Source: Ruminococcus sp. 210702-SL.1.03
Lineage (GTDB): Bacteria; Bacillota; Clostridia; Oscillospirales; Ruminococcaceae
Length of the DNA: 64,000 bases
Direction: 5' to 3'
Assembly (NCBI RefSeq): GCF_020559915.1
Contig: NZ_JAJCLZ010000009.1
Span: 1-64,000 of the forward strand
Of the stretch, positions 17,427-25,462 are shown one piece after another; position 1 is the first letter of the stretch, and every line of letters begins with the position of its first letter. The translations under genes were made by a program, and so were the position numbers. The notes under the pieces are model-generated. The model did not search any database, had not been told where the DNA came from, and saw only the letters and a program-made list of their open reading frames with translations.

Positions 17427-19385
17427 TCAGTCCGTAACTTTTATAAGCTCGTCGCCTATGGATACCTGCGCGCCCTCGGCTGCAAGCTGTTCCACGGCGG
17501 AAAAATCGTCTGAATTGCCCACCAGCACGGGAGTAACGGTCTGGTATCCCTTGCTTTTTATAAAGTCGATGTCGAAAGTCATCAGCGTTTGGCCCTTTGT
17601 AACTCTGTCGCCCTCTGAAACGTGGGGCACGAAGCCTTCGCCGTTCAGCGCCACGGTGTTTATGCCGATGTGTATCAGCAGTTCTTTTCCGTTATCCAGC
17701 GTAAGGCCTACGGCGTGGAGGGTGTCGAAAAGCGTTTCAACTTTGCCGTCAGCGGGGGCTACTACCTTGCCCTCGGTCGGCTCGATAGCTGCGCCAAGAC
17801 CAAGTATGCCCTGCGCGAATGTTGGGTCGGGAACGTTCTCGAGCTTTACAGCCTTGCCGCTGAGCGGAGAGGTGATAAAGCCGTTGTCTGAAGTATCGGC
17901 AGTGTTTGCAGTGTCGGTGATCTCAGCAATCTTTTCGGTCTGCTCGGTCTGCTCGGTCTGCTCGGTCTTTTCAGATTTCTCAGCAGGCTTGCTCTCGTTT
18001 TTTATCTGCTCATTGTTGGTGCCGAAGAACCATGTCAGCGTGAAAGCTACGCCCATCGCGATGAGCATAGAGATGATATACTTTACGGGGTGGTTGAGTG
18101 TGAGGAGTATCGCAAATATGCCGGTAACGCCCGTAGCAGTAGCGCCGAGGTGGAGTATTGAAGCCGCCATTGCGCCGCAAGCTCCGCCGATAGAGCCGAA
18201 GATGAAAGGCTTTACAAATCTGAGGTTCACGCCGAAGATAGCAGGCTCAGTAATTCCGAGCATACATGAAAGCGCAGAGGGGTAAGCCATAGAGCGTATC
18301 TTATTGTTCTTGCTTCTTACCGCAACTGCAAGGCAGGCAGCACCCTGAGCCATGTTCGCGGCGGAGGCGAGCGGCAGCCAGTAGGTAGCGCCGTATTTTG
18401 CGAGCTGACCGATGTCGATAACTGTGTACATATGGTGTATGCCGCCTACTACTGTGGTGGAGTAGAAGCCGCCCATTATGAAAGAGCCGACGCCGAAGGG
18501 GAGAAGTATCAGCTTCTGAACGCCTGTGATGATGCCGTTTTCAAGCGCTACGAATACGGGGCCTATGAAGGTGTAAACAAGGAACGCCGTTACCGTAAGG
18601 CTGACGAGGGGCGTTACGAAAAGGTCGATTATATCGGGCACTACCTTGTGCAGCTTTTTTTCTATCTTAGCAAGAATGAATGAAGCTATGATTATCGGGA
18701 TAACGTGACCCTGATAGCCCACCATGTGCACGTTGAAAAGACCGAATATCGAGAAGGTCTGTTCGTAGCCGTTGGCGGAAACTGTCCATGCGTTTTGCAG
18801 GTCGGGGTGTATGAGGAACATTCCGATGACTGCGCCGAGGTAGGGGTTGCCGCCGAAGACCTTAGTAGCCGAGTAGCCTATAAGTATCGGCAGGAATGTG
18901 AACGCCGCGTTTGAGAGCAGCTTGAATATCGTGAAAACGTAGCCGTTAGTATCCAGCGAGATAAAGCCGTTCGCCGCCATGAAGTTCAGCGCTTCCATTA
19001 TGCCCATTATAAGGCCGCCTGCAACTATCGCGGGGATTATGGGTACGAAAACGTCGCCGAGGGTCTTTATCAGCCTTTTGAACCAGTTCTGCTTCTGAGC
19101 CGCCTGCGTTTTCAGCTCGTCTTTTGAAGCCGCCTCAATGCCCGACTCTGCGATAAATTCATCGTATACCTTATTGACTGTACCGGTGCCGATGATTATC
19201 TGCAGCTGTCCCGCTGCCTCGAAAACGCCCTTTACCACGTCGATGTTTTCGAGCGTTTCTTTCTGTACTTTTGAATTGTCTGCGATTATCAGGCGCAGTC
19301 TTGTAGAGCAGTGCGCCGCGCTTATTAGGTTGTCTTTGCCGCCGATAGCGGAAAGTATCTCACGAGCTGAGCTTCTGTGATCCAT
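17427..19385 (-). CDS. scrA: Sucrose-type PTS permease, EIIBCA
   Basis: A 652-aa glucose/sucrose-family PTS transporter that imports and phosphorylates sucrose. Domain order is B-C-A: EIIB with the phosphocysteine C26 in AAHCSTRLRL, EIIC membrane domain about residues 100-440, and a C-terminal EIIA (about 500-652) with LIHIGINTV, active His572. EIIC and EIIA are joined by a polar linker with a short tandem repeat TEQTEQTEQ, encoded by 9-base repeats near 17938-17970. The start at 19385 is chosen for its AAAGGACGG site; an upstream ATG (19406) has none. The promoter and candidate ScrR operator lie upstream. Beta-glucoside or trehalose specificity cannot be excluded by sequence alone, but the GH32 and fructokinase neighbours point to sucrose. 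Confidence 0.9.
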   Translation of the reverse strand: MDHRSSAREILSAIGGKDNLISAAHCSTRLRLIIADNSKVQKETLENIDVVKGVFEAAGQLQIIIGTGTVNKVYDEFIAESGIEAASKDELKTQAAQKQNWFKRLIKTLGDVFVPIIPAIVAGGLIMGIMEALNFMAANGFISLDTNGYVFTIFKLLSNAAFTFLPILIGYSATKVFGGNPYLGAVIGMFLIHPDLQNAWTVSANGYEQTFSIFGLFNVHMVGYQGHVIPIIIASFILAKIEKKLHKVVPDIIDLFVTPLVSLTVTAFLVYTFIGPVFVALENGIITGVQKLILLPFGVGSFIMGGFYSTTVVGGIHHMYTVIDIGQLAKYGATYWLPLASAANMAQGAACLAVAVRSKNNKIRSMAYPSALSCMLGITEPAIFGVNLRFVKPFIFGSIGGACGAMAASILHLGATATGVTGIFAILLTLNHPVKYIISMLIAMGVAFTLTWFFGTNNEQIKNESKPAEKSEKTEQTEQTEQTEKIAEITDTANTADTSDNGFITSPLSGKAVKLENVPDPTFAQGILGLGAAIEPTEGKVVAPADGKVETLFDTLHAVGLTLDNGKELLIHIGINTVALNGEGFVPHVSEGDRVTKGQTLMTFDIDFIKSKGYQTVTPVLVGNSDDFSAVEQLAAEGAQVSIGDELIKVTD

Positions 19386-19440
19386 AAAACGTACCGTCCT
19401 TTGCATAAATTTTTATTTTTTGTCCGGACTATTCATTTTC

Positions 19441-19508
19441 GGTTTCACTCTTATGTGTGATACCGATTTCATTAACTATATTATAGCTCATGCTGCGCGT
19501 TTTGTCTA
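19441..19508 (-). promoter_or_regulatory. scrA promoter and candidate ScrR operator
   Basis: On the minus strand: -35 TAGACA (19508-19503), 17-base spacer, -10 TATAAT (19485-19480). Just downstream of the expected start lies an inverted repeat at 19441-19464 with half sites GGTTTCAC and GTGATACC (one mismatch). A related site lies in the scrR promoter. Confidence 0.7.
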
Positions 19509-19549
19509 TTGACAAATACTATAAACTTATGTTGGGGATTTACAAGGTT

Positions 19550-20551
19550 TCATACAGTTTCATGATCCTTATCCGTAGAGCCGCGCTCTATCAGCTCAAA
19601 ATCAAGCGTTAGAGTGCGGGGGATAGGGCTTTCGCGCTTCAGCGAGTTTAGCAGCATCTGCGCCGCTTCAATGCCCGCGGTGCGGTAGTGTAAGTGCACG
19701 GAGGTCAGCGTGGTGGAGGTCACCTTGCAAAGCTGCGAATCGCCGATGCCTGCGAGCATTACGTCCTCGGGCACTCTCAGCCCCAGTTCGCGGCAGGCAA
19801 GCAGCGCGCCTGCCGCTATGCTGTCGGTCGCGCAGAATATGTGGTCGTACTTTTTTCCGCTTTTCAGCAGCGCCAGCGCCTTTTCGCAGCCCGAATCCAT
19901 TTTGAATTTAGCCGTGAGCATATCGCCGCGGCTGATCGAGATACCGCTGTCGGCGAGCGCGTGGAGAAAGCCCTCTTTTCGCGCCAGACCCGCTGCCTTG
20001 TCGCTTTCGGTAACGCCTATGAAAGCAGGCTTTTTGCCGCCTTTTTCGAGCATCAGCATCTCGGCGGAATAGGCGGCTTTGCAGTCGTCGTGGCAAACGC
20101 AGTTTGCGCCTTTGTATTCCTGCCCCATGATGACGACGGGCACGCGCATTTTTTTCAGCACGGCGTCGTGCAGCGGCGTGAATATCGAAGCGAGGAAGAT
20201 AACGCCGTCAACGCGGTTGCTGCGGAAAAGCTCCAGGTACTCCACCTCTTTTTTGGGGTCGTTGGCGGAGTTGACGAGCAAAAGCTGGTAGCCCTGCTCG
20301 CTCAGCACCTGGCTTATCCCCTCGACCTCGCGCGCGCAGCTCTCGCTGGAAAGTTTAGGTATTATCACGCCGACGAGCTTTGTCACTTTCGTGCGCACGT
20401 TCTGCGCCTGAACGCTGGGCGCGTAGCCCGTAGCCTCTATTGCGGCCTCGATGAGCCTGCGTTTTTCCTCGCTCACATAGCCGTCGTTAAAATATCTGCT
20501 TACGGCGGATTTTGACACTCCCGCCACCTTTGCAAATTCGGTAATATTCAT
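19550..20551 (-). CDS. scrR: LacI-family regulator of the sucrose operon
   Basis: A 333-aa LacI/GalR repressor. The N-terminal helix-turn-helix (ITEFAKVAGVSKSAVSRYFNDG) with the usual hinge is followed by a periplasmic-binding-protein-like sugar domain (about residues 60-330, with 'VDGVIFLASI' and 'FCATDSIAAGALLACRELG'). It lies directly upstream of scrA in the same direction but with its own promoter. The candidate operator sits inside that promoter, so self-repression is likely. Sucrose regulation is inferred from neighbours; the inducer (often fructose or a phospho-sugar in this group) is not visible in sequence. Confidence 0.85.
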   Translation of the reverse strand: MNITEFAKVAGVSKSAVSRYFNDGYVSEEKRRLIEAAIEATGYAPSVQAQNVRTKVTKLVGVIIPKLSSESCAREVEGISQVLSEQGYQLLLVNSANDPKKEVEYLELFRSNRVDGVIFLASIFTPLHDAVLKKMRVPVVIMGQEYKGANCVCHDDCKAAYSAEMLMLEKGGKKPAFIGVTESDKAAGLARKEGFLHALADSGISISRGDMLTAKFKMDSGCEKALALLKSGKKYDHIFCATDSIAAGALLACRELGLRVPEDVMLAGIGDSQLCKVTSTTLTSVHLHYRTAGIEAAQMLLNSLKRESPIPRTLTLDFELIERGSTDKDHETV

Positions 20552-20573
20552 CAGTTATCGCTCCTTTATATAT

Positions 20574-20602
20574 AGTATATCACCATCGGTGTGAAATTTC
20601 AA
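20574..20602 (-). promoter_or_regulatory. scrR promoter with operator in the spacer
   Basis: Minus strand: -35 TTGAAA (20602-20597), 17-base spacer, -10 TATACT (20579-20574). An inverted repeat with half sites TATCAC (20578-20583) and GTGAAA (20591-20596) fills the spacer; the half sites match those at scrA. Confidence 0.7.
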
Positions 20603-20659
20603 TATGGTTTCATATGAATATTTCATATACAGTGCGGGGTAAGTTGCATATAGGGCATG

Positions 20660-20690
20660 AAAAACTGCCGTATCGGCAGAGATACGGCAG
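20660..20690 (-). terminator. Leftward intrinsic terminator between ogt and scrR
   Basis: CTGCCGTATC (20665-20674) pairs exactly with GATACGGCAG (20681-20690), 6-base loop. On the minus strand the stem is followed by five T. It faces left although no leftward gene lies immediately to the right of it, so it probably insulates scrR. Confidence 0.75.
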
Positions 20691-20696
20691 TCGGAA

Positions 20697-20725
20697 TAGA
20701 CTTTTCAGTTAAACTATGCTATAAT
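20697..20725 (+). promoter_or_regulatory. Promoter of the MGMT gene
   Basis: TAGACT (20697-20702), 17-base spacer, TATAAT (20720-20725), followed by GAGGTG before the ATG at 20755. Confidence 0.6.
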
Positions 20726-20754
20726 TGAAAAAATTGATATTCGAGGTGTAAAAC

Positions 20755-21288
20755 ATGACGTACATTCAGCATTACGATTCGCCGCTGGGCGATATTTTGC
20801 TCGCGGCGGACGGGCAGGGGCTTACGGGGGTGTGGTTCGACGGCGAAAAATACTTTGCCGATAACCTGCCCGTCGAACATACCGAGCGGGAAACGCACAC
20901 GCTCTCGCAGGCAAAAAGCTGGCTGGATATTTATTTCGCGGGCGCTGAGCCGAATTTCACGCCGCCGCTGCACCCCGTTGGCACTGATTTTCGCATGGCG
21001 GTGTGGGAGCTGCTTTTGCAGATACCATACGGGCAGACCGTTACCTACGGCGACCTTGCGCGGCGGCTTGCCGAAAAGCGCGGGCTGGCGAAAATGTCGG
21101 CGCAGGCGGTCGGCGGGGCGGTGGGCCACAACGAGATCTCGATAATAATCCCCTGCCACCGCGTAGTCGGCGCGGGCGGGAATTTGACAGGCTACGCGGG
21201 CGGCATCGACAAAAAGATCAAGCTGCTGGAGCTTGAGCACATCGACATGAGCGGATTTTTCATGCCGAAGAAAGGGACGGCGGTGTGA
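20755..21288 (+). CDS. ogt: Methylated-DNA--protein-cysteine methyltransferase
   Basis: A 177-aa protein of the Ogt/MGMT family. It removes O6-alkyl groups from guanine in a suicide transfer to its own cysteine. The active-site motif IIPCHRVVG is present with C134, preceded by the recognition helix region 'YGDLARRLA...SAQAVGGAVGHN' and followed by 'GYAGGIDKKIKLLELE'. It has an N-terminal MGMT-like domain but no Ada-type zinc domain, so it is a stand-alone repair enzyme. Single-gene unit with its own promoter. GC-rich relative to the flanking intergenic DNA, like its neighbours. Confidence 0.93.
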   Translation: MTYIQHYDSPLGDILLAADGQGLTGVWFDGEKYFADNLPVEHTERETHTLSQAKSWLDIYFAGAEPNFTPPLHPVGTDFRMAVWELLLQIPYGQTVTYGDLARRLAEKRGLAKMSAQAVGGAVGHNEISIIIPCHRVVGAGGNLTGYAGGIDKKIKLLELEHIDMSGFFMPKKGTAV

Positions 21289-21326
21289 AGCGGTCACCTG
21301 CCCGCGACCTTGTTCATCACCCAAGC

Positions 21327-21947
21327 TCACTTCTCTTCACTGCTCCTTATCCTGCTGTATCTGAAATCGCAGTACGGCGCGCCCTCGGCGATAGTTCCCG
21401 TCCTCACAAGCTTCATGTTCATGATGTCCGCCAGCACGAAATCCATGCGGCAGATGTACGCCGCCAGCTCGGGACAGCCCTCGTCATTGCAAAGCTTGCA
21501 CGCCCCGCATTCGTGATAATCGTAACCCAGATCGTATTCGCCGTTGCCGGGGAGAATGTCTACCACCCAGTCGTTTTCATACTCGCGCTTGTGGCTTTCG
21601 GCCGACCATTGCAGTCTGCCTTCCATCTTTTTGGGGTCGAGGTAGCTTTCGGCGTCGCCCAGCACCTTGTGAAAAAGTTTCGAGGCGCACAGTCCGTCGC
21701 GGTATATCTCGTAATTCTCCTCCGCCGAAAGCCCCGTGCCGCGGTTCAACGCGATGAAGTAGCTCGCCATGATGTACGAGCTGAGAAGTCGCGATCTTCC
21801 GATGTCTTTCGCCCGCGCGAGTATCTTTTTGTGCTCGCTGTCGATCTTCTCGGCGAGCTCTTTCGGCAAGCCCCGCCTTTTCAATTCCGTTTTTACAGCG
21901 CTATGGTAAAAATTATAAACCATCTTTACGCCAAACGTGTTTTTCAT
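21327..21947 (-). CDS. L-2-amino-thiazoline-4-carboxylate hydrolase-like protein
   Basis: 206 aa resembling the ATC hydrolase family (Pfam ATC_hydrolase): a helical N-terminal half, then 'GACKLCNDEGCPELAAYICRMDFVLADIM' and the terminal 'CDFRYSR' that characterise it. Characterised members open the thiazoline ring during cysteine formation, but most Clostridia members are uncharacterised and substrates may differ. The cysteine cluster near residues 147-156 (CGACKLC…GC) is part of the family pattern. GGAGGT stands before the ATG. A promoter lies just upstream, partly inside the small ORF at 21999. It converges with ogt without an obvious terminator between them. Confidence 0.7.
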   Translation of the reverse strand: MKNTFGVKMVYNFYHSAVKTELKRRGLPKELAEKIDSEHKKILARAKDIGRSRLLSSYIMASYFIALNRGTGLSAEENYEIYRDGLCASKLFHKVLGDAESYLDPKKMEGRLQWSAESHKREYENDWVVDILPGNGEYDLGYDYHECGACKLCNDEGCPELAAYICRMDFVLADIMNMKLVRTGTIAEGAPYCDFRYSRIRSSEEK

Positions 21948-21997
21948 ACCTGTACCTCCATGATATTTCCCGCAAAGCGCTCGCTTTTGCTAGTTTA

Positions 21998-22026
21998 ATT
22001 ATACCACACATGCATGGCAGTGTCCG
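21998..22026 (-). promoter_or_regulatory. Probable promoter of the ATC hydrolase-like gene
   Basis: Minus strand: CGGACA (22026-22021), 17-base spacer, TATAAT (22003-21998). It overlaps the 3' end of the 61-aa ORF. Confidence 0.45.
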
Positions 22027-22184
22027 TCCTTGTAAAAACAAGCGACCCTCACCCCGAACCCCCGCTTGACTTTCACTATGTACCCTGCTCCTGCCGAGTC
22101 GGTGAAAAACGCGGCGCTCGAGCCGTCGGCGAAGTTCTGCCGCGAGAGGTGTTCAAGTATTTTTTTCTTGTCGCTGTTTTTCAT
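21999..22184 (-). CDS. Small hypothetical protein
   Basis: A 61-aa frame with ATG at 22184; AAAGG lies about 11 bases upstream, a moderate ribosome site. The composition is protein-like (KKKILEHLSRQNFADGSSAAF…YIVKVKRGFGVRVACFYKDGHCHACVV), with a predicted helix followed by beta strands. No family is recognised. It reads in the same direction as the ATC hydrolase-like gene 51 bases downstream, whose promoter appears to lie over its last codons. It may be a genuine small gene or chance. Confidence 0.4.
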   Translation of the reverse strand: MKNSDKKKILEHLSRQNFADGSSAAFFTDSAGAGYIVKVKRGFGVRVACFYKDGHCHACVV

Positions 22185-22268
22185 AAGCCTGTCGCCTTTA
22201 AATGATAGTATGATAGTATGATCCTTCGCTTATATGATAACACGCCGCGCCGCAGATGTCAATAGCGT

Positions 22269-22298
22269 TTGACACTTAGCCGCCGTTTGTGTTATAAT
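22269..22298 (+). promoter_or_regulatory. Promoter of the U32-like gene
   Basis: TTGACA (22269-22274), 18-base spacer, TATAAT (22293-22298). The expected start of transcription falls at or next to the GAGGTGA ribosome site, leaving a very short leader before the ATG at 22319. Confidence 0.65.
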
Positions 22299-22318
22299 TA
22301 TACTGAGGTGACCTGACC

Positions 22319-23260
22319 ATGACCGAATTGACCGAATTTTTCGCCAATGCCGAACTCCCGCGCCGCGCTGTTTACCACCTGCCGGGGCTGTTCGAGTTTT
22401 ACGAGCTGTACGCCGCTTTTCTGCCGCTGTACCGCGAACACCGCGAGTATTTTTACGACTGGTGCGAGATAGGCTCGGTGTATGGCGCGCCCGCGGACTG
22501 CGTATGGGGCGGCGGCAGAGCGGGCTTCGGCGACCACGACCCGCGCGAGGTGCTCATGCTTATGCGCGGGTACGGCATATCCGCGCGGCTGACTTTCAGC
22601 AATTCGCTGCTCGGCGCAGAGCATCTCTCGGACAAAAAGTGCAGCGCCCTCTGCAAACTTTTCGCGCAGGGTGATAAAAATTGCCCGCAAAACGGCGTTA
22701 TCGTCGCTTCCGACCTGCTGCTCGACTATCTGAAAACGCGCTTTCCGCAGCTTTATTTCGTGTCGTCCACTACTAAGGTACTGACCGACTTTGAGCGTTT
22801 TCGCCGCGAGCTGGAGCGGGAGGACTACCGCTATGCCGTGCCCGATTTTCGGCTGAACAAAGCTTTCGATAAGCTCGGCAAGCTGCCGCAGGCGCTGAAA
22901 GACAAGGTGGAGTTTCTCTGCAACGAATGCTGCTGGGTTGGCTGTACCGAGCGCAAAGCCTGCTACGAAAACGTCAGCCGCAAAAATTTGGGCGAGCCGT
23001 GCGCCGACCATATCTGCAAAGCGCCGCACGCCGCCGAGGGCTACCGATTTTCCCGCGCGATGGAAAGCCCCGCGTTCATCGGCATTGACGATATTCGCAG
23101 CGTTTACCTGCCGATGGGTTTCACGAATTTCAAGATAGAGGGCAGGGGCTTGGGCAGCGCGATGGTGCTGGAATTTCTGCTGTATTACATGACAAAGCCC
23201 GAGTATCAGCTAAAAGTGCGCGAAGAGATATACCTTGACGGTATGCTTGATCTTTTCTGA
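22319..23260 (+). CDS. U32-peptidase-like TIM-barrel protein with cysteine cluster
   Basis: A 313-aa protein. The layout (an 'SARLTFSNSLL' strand near residue 90, 'NGVIVASDLLLDYL' near 125, 'FVSSTTKVL' near 147) suggests repeated beta/alpha units. 'FTNFKIEGRG' near residue 278 matches the FKIEGR element of the U32/UbiU-UbiV superfamily. Cysteines C201, C204, C205, C209 and C215 (CNECCWVGC…C) look like an iron-sulfur site, as known in UbiU/UbiV. No catalytic role can be named from the sequence. It is followed 30 bases later by a GyrI-like gene on the same strand, probably co-transcribed. Alternative: an uncharacterised Fe-S protein outside U32. Confidence 0.5.
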   Translation: MTELTEFFANAELPRRAVYHLPGLFEFYELYAAFLPLYREHREYFYDWCEIGSVYGAPADCVWGGGRAGFGDHDPREVLMLMRGYGISARLTFSNSLLGAEHLSDKKCSALCKLFAQGDKNCPQNGVIVASDLLLDYLKTRFPQLYFVSSTTKVLTDFERFRRELEREDYRYAVPDFRLNKAFDKLGKLPQALKDKVEFLCNECCWVGCTERKACYENVSRKNLGEPCADHICKAPHAAEGYRFSRAMESPAFIGIDDIRSVYLPMGFTNFKIEGRGLGSAMVLEFLLYYMTKPEYQLKVREEIYLDGMLDLF

Positions 23261-23289
23261 ATTTGACGATTTGACAAGGAGAATGCAGG

Positions 23290-23925
23290 ATGGCTTTTGA
23301 TTTTAAAAAAGAATACAAGGAGTTTTATATGCCGAAAAAACAGCCCGAGATAGTGGAAGTCCCAAAGGCGAACTACATCGCCGTGAGGGGTACGGGCGAC
23401 CCTAACGAAGAGGGCGGCGCTTACAAGCAGGCGATAGGCTTGCTGTATGCCGTGGCGTACACGCTGAAAATGAGCTATAAGACCGACCATAAGATAGCGG
23501 GCTTTTTTGAATATGTAGTGCCGCCGCTCGAGGGCTTTTGGTGGCATGAGGGCGTTGATGGTATAAATTACGCCGACAAAGCCGCTTTTAAATGGATCTC
23601 AGTTATCCGCCTGCCCGATTTCATCACGCGGGATGACTTTGACTGGGCGGTGGAAACGGCTTCAAAAAAGAAAAAGCTCGACTGCTCATCGGCGGAATTT
23701 CTCACGATAGAAGAGGGGCTTTGCGTGCAGATAATGCACATCGGCAGTTTCGACAGCGAGCCTGAAAGCGTAGCGCTGATGGATAAATATTTGGCGGAAA
23801 ACGGCTGCGAGAACGACCTTAGCGAAAGCCGCCTGCACCACGAGATATATCTTTCAGACGTGAGAAAGTCTGCGCCCGAAAAGTGGAAAACCGTCATAAG
23901 ACACCCGATAAAAAAGATACGCTGA
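23290..23925 (+). CDS. GyrI-like small-molecule-binding protein
   Basis: A 211-aa protein of the GyrI-like/SHS2 ligand-binding family. Recognisable are 'EVPKANYIAVRGTGDPNEEGGAY' at the start, 'LYAVAYTLKMSYK', the aromatic cage region 'PPLEGFWWHE', and the closing 'HHEIYLSDVRK'. Such proteins bind or hydrolyse cyclopropane-type or cationic toxic small molecules; there is no attached DNA-binding domain here, so it is a stand-alone version. It is downstream of the U32-like gene and upstream of the KptA remnant on the same strand. AAGGAG stands before the ATG. Confidence 0.8.
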   Translation: MAFDFKKEYKEFYMPKKQPEIVEVPKANYIAVRGTGDPNEEGGAYKQAIGLLYAVAYTLKMSYKTDHKIAGFFEYVVPPLEGFWWHEGVDGINYADKAAFKWISVIRLPDFITRDDFDWAVETASKKKKLDCSSAEFLTIEEGLCVQIMHIGSFDSEPESVALMDKYLAENGCENDLSESRLHHEIYLSDVRKSAPEKWKTVIRHPIKKIR

Positions 23926-23945
23926 CCTAGATAGAAGAAAGCATT

Positions 23946-24175
23946 ATGGATAAAAAAGAAATGACGAGAACAAGCAAATTTATCAGTCTGATACTGCGCC
24001 ACAAGCCCGGCGCGATAAAGCTAGACCCGCACGGCACGGCAGGCCTTTTGTTTATAAGGTGCACACGGGCGATATGTATAAAGACGGATATGTTTTTTAC
24101 CTTTCGGAAAACGGCGTTTGGCTTACCAAAAGCGTGCCCGCAAAATATCTGGAGGGCATAACTGATAAATCATAA
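23946..24175 (+). pseudogene. kptA: RNA 2'-phosphotransferase (KptA/Tpt1) remnant
   Basis: The first about 33 codons read MTRTSKFISLILRHKPGAIKLD, the conserved N-terminus of KptA, including the RH pair. From 24059 a second frame reads VHTGDMYKDGYVFYLSENGV followed by WLTKSVPAKYLE, the conserved C-terminus, ending at TAA 24173-24175. Everything between (about 100 residues in a normal protein of about 180) is missing, and the two pieces are in different frames, so an internal deletion has destroyed the gene. The intact enzyme removes a 2'-phosphate from ligated RNA using NAD+. It lies directly before a RlaP-like nucleotidyltransferase, another RNA-repair-linked family. Confidence 0.85.
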
Positions 24176-24203
24176 CTGACACAAAGAAATGAGGCGAATG
24201 AGC

Positions 24204-25004
24204 ATGGTTATGAATATGGATTTTGACGAGATACTTTCCGCCGCGGAGTATGATTTTCTGCGCGATGATGAAAGGCTGGGGGATAATGTGATACTCCTCG
24301 GGCTGGGCGGTTCGCTCGCTTACGGCACTAATAATGAAAATTCCGACATAGATATACGCGGCTGCGCTGTAAACAGCAGGCGCGAGATACTGCTGGGCAG
24401 AGATTTTGAGCAGGTCAGCGAAACGGCTACCGATACCGTGGTCTACTCATTCAAAAAGCTGGTGCAGCTTCTCGCGAACTGTAATCCGAACACGATAGAG
24501 CTGCTGGGGCTGAACCCCGACCAGTATATAAAGGTAACGAGCATCGGCAGAGAGCTGCTCAATAACACTGGGCTTTTCCTCTCTCAGCGGGCGGCAAAAA
24601 GTTTCGGCGGGTATGCCGACAGGCAGCTGCATATGCTTCTGAACGGTTCGGACAGCAGCATGGGCATCAGAAACCGCAGGGCGATACAGCACAACAAGCT
24701 CGGCAAGCACTCGATGCACCTCGTTCGGCTGATGTATATGTGCTTCGACATTCTGGAAAAAGGCGTTGTAAAGACCTGCCGCGAAGCCGAGCACGGCCTG
24801 CTTATGGACATTCGCAGCGGCAAATACCTCACCGACGGCGACAAGCCCACTCCCGAATTTTTCGAGCTGGTGGAGGATCTGCGCAAAAGGCTTGAGTACG
24901 CCGCCGCAAACACCTCGCTGCCGCCCGAGCCGGATATGAAAAAGATAGAGGATTTCGTTATCTCGGTAAACGCGCGCGTGGTCTGCGGGGAGGTCGCGCT
25001 GTGA
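24204..25004 (+). CDS. RlaP-like nucleotidyltransferase (pol beta superfamily)
   Basis: A 266-aa protein of the PF10127-type nucleotidyltransferase family (YcgL/RlaP). The pol-beta core is clear: GGS at 35-37 in LLGLGGSLAYGT and the metal-binding D48xD50 in NSDIDIRG. The helical part with 'GYADRQLH', 'KLGKHSMHLVRLMYM' and 'GLLMDIRSGKY' is typical of the family. Members have been linked by gene neighbourhood to RNA damage repair, but the substrate is unknown. Several ATGs are available; 24204 has GAGG at the best distance. It follows a KptA remnant by 28 bases and overlaps the next gene by four bases (GTGA). Confidence 0.78.
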   Translation: MVMNMDFDEILSAAEYDFLRDDERLGDNVILLGLGGSLAYGTNNENSDIDIRGCAVNSRREILLGRDFEQVSETATDTVVYSFKKLVQLLANCNPNTIELLGLNPDQYIKVTSIGRELLNNTGLFLSQRAAKSFGGYADRQLHMLLNGSDSSMGIRNRRAIQHNKLGKHSMHLVRLMYMCFDILEKGVVKTCREAEHGLLMDIRSGKYLTDGDKPTPEFFELVEDLRKRLEYAAANTSLPPEPDMKKIEDFVISVNARVVCGEVAL

Positions 25005-25462
25005 GCGATGTGAAAGCGCCCGCTAAAGGGCTTTACCTGCGCGCCTCGCTGATAATTGCCGCGCTCACGCTAGTCGGCTTTCTCATCGCGACGATCAGCG
25101 AGGACGTTTCGATGCGGATAGCGGCGGCTGCGGTGTTCCCCGCGGGTGTGCTGATATTCAGCTATCCCGCATCGCTAATAAGCCGCCGTATGCTCGCCCG
25201 AAGCGACAAACTGCGCGCGGCGGGCAAGGTGCTTTTTTTCATCTTAGCGATATGCGCGGCGGCGGCGCTTTTACTGCTGACCGCGCTGGCGGCGTACCGC
25301 GTTTATGACGGCCTTGCGCCGACGCACGATATGGGCATGGCGCTTGGCGAAGCGCTGACGCTGCTGTTCGTGCTGACCGCCGCCGCAATGCTGCTTTTCC
25401 TGCCGATATTGCAGACTTTTGTGGTGATGATACTGCGCAGGATCGGCGGGGAGAAGAATTAA
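25001..25462 (+). CDS. Small polytopic membrane protein
   Basis: A 153-aa protein with four hydrophobic segments (about residues 13-30, 35-55, 70-95 and 110-140), rich in Ala and Leu. The GTG start overlaps the stop of the RlaP-like gene, so translation is probably coupled. No family is recognised. A basic C-terminal tail (RRIGGEKN) suggests a cytoplasmic end. The stop codon abuts a MITE-like repeat. Confidence 0.65.
   Translation: MSDVKAPAKGLYLRASLIIAALTLVGFLIATISEDVSMRIAAAAVFPAGVLIFSYPASLISRRMLARSDKLRAAGKVLFFILAICAAAALLLLTALAAYRVYDGLAPTHDMGMALGEALTLLFVLTAAAMLLFLPILQTFVVMILRRIGGEKN

Noticed and set aside
17938..17970. CRISPR-like or regulatory tandem repeat in scrA
   Set aside because: The 9-base repeats are in frame and encode the TEQ linker between EIIC and EIIA; this is protein low complexity.
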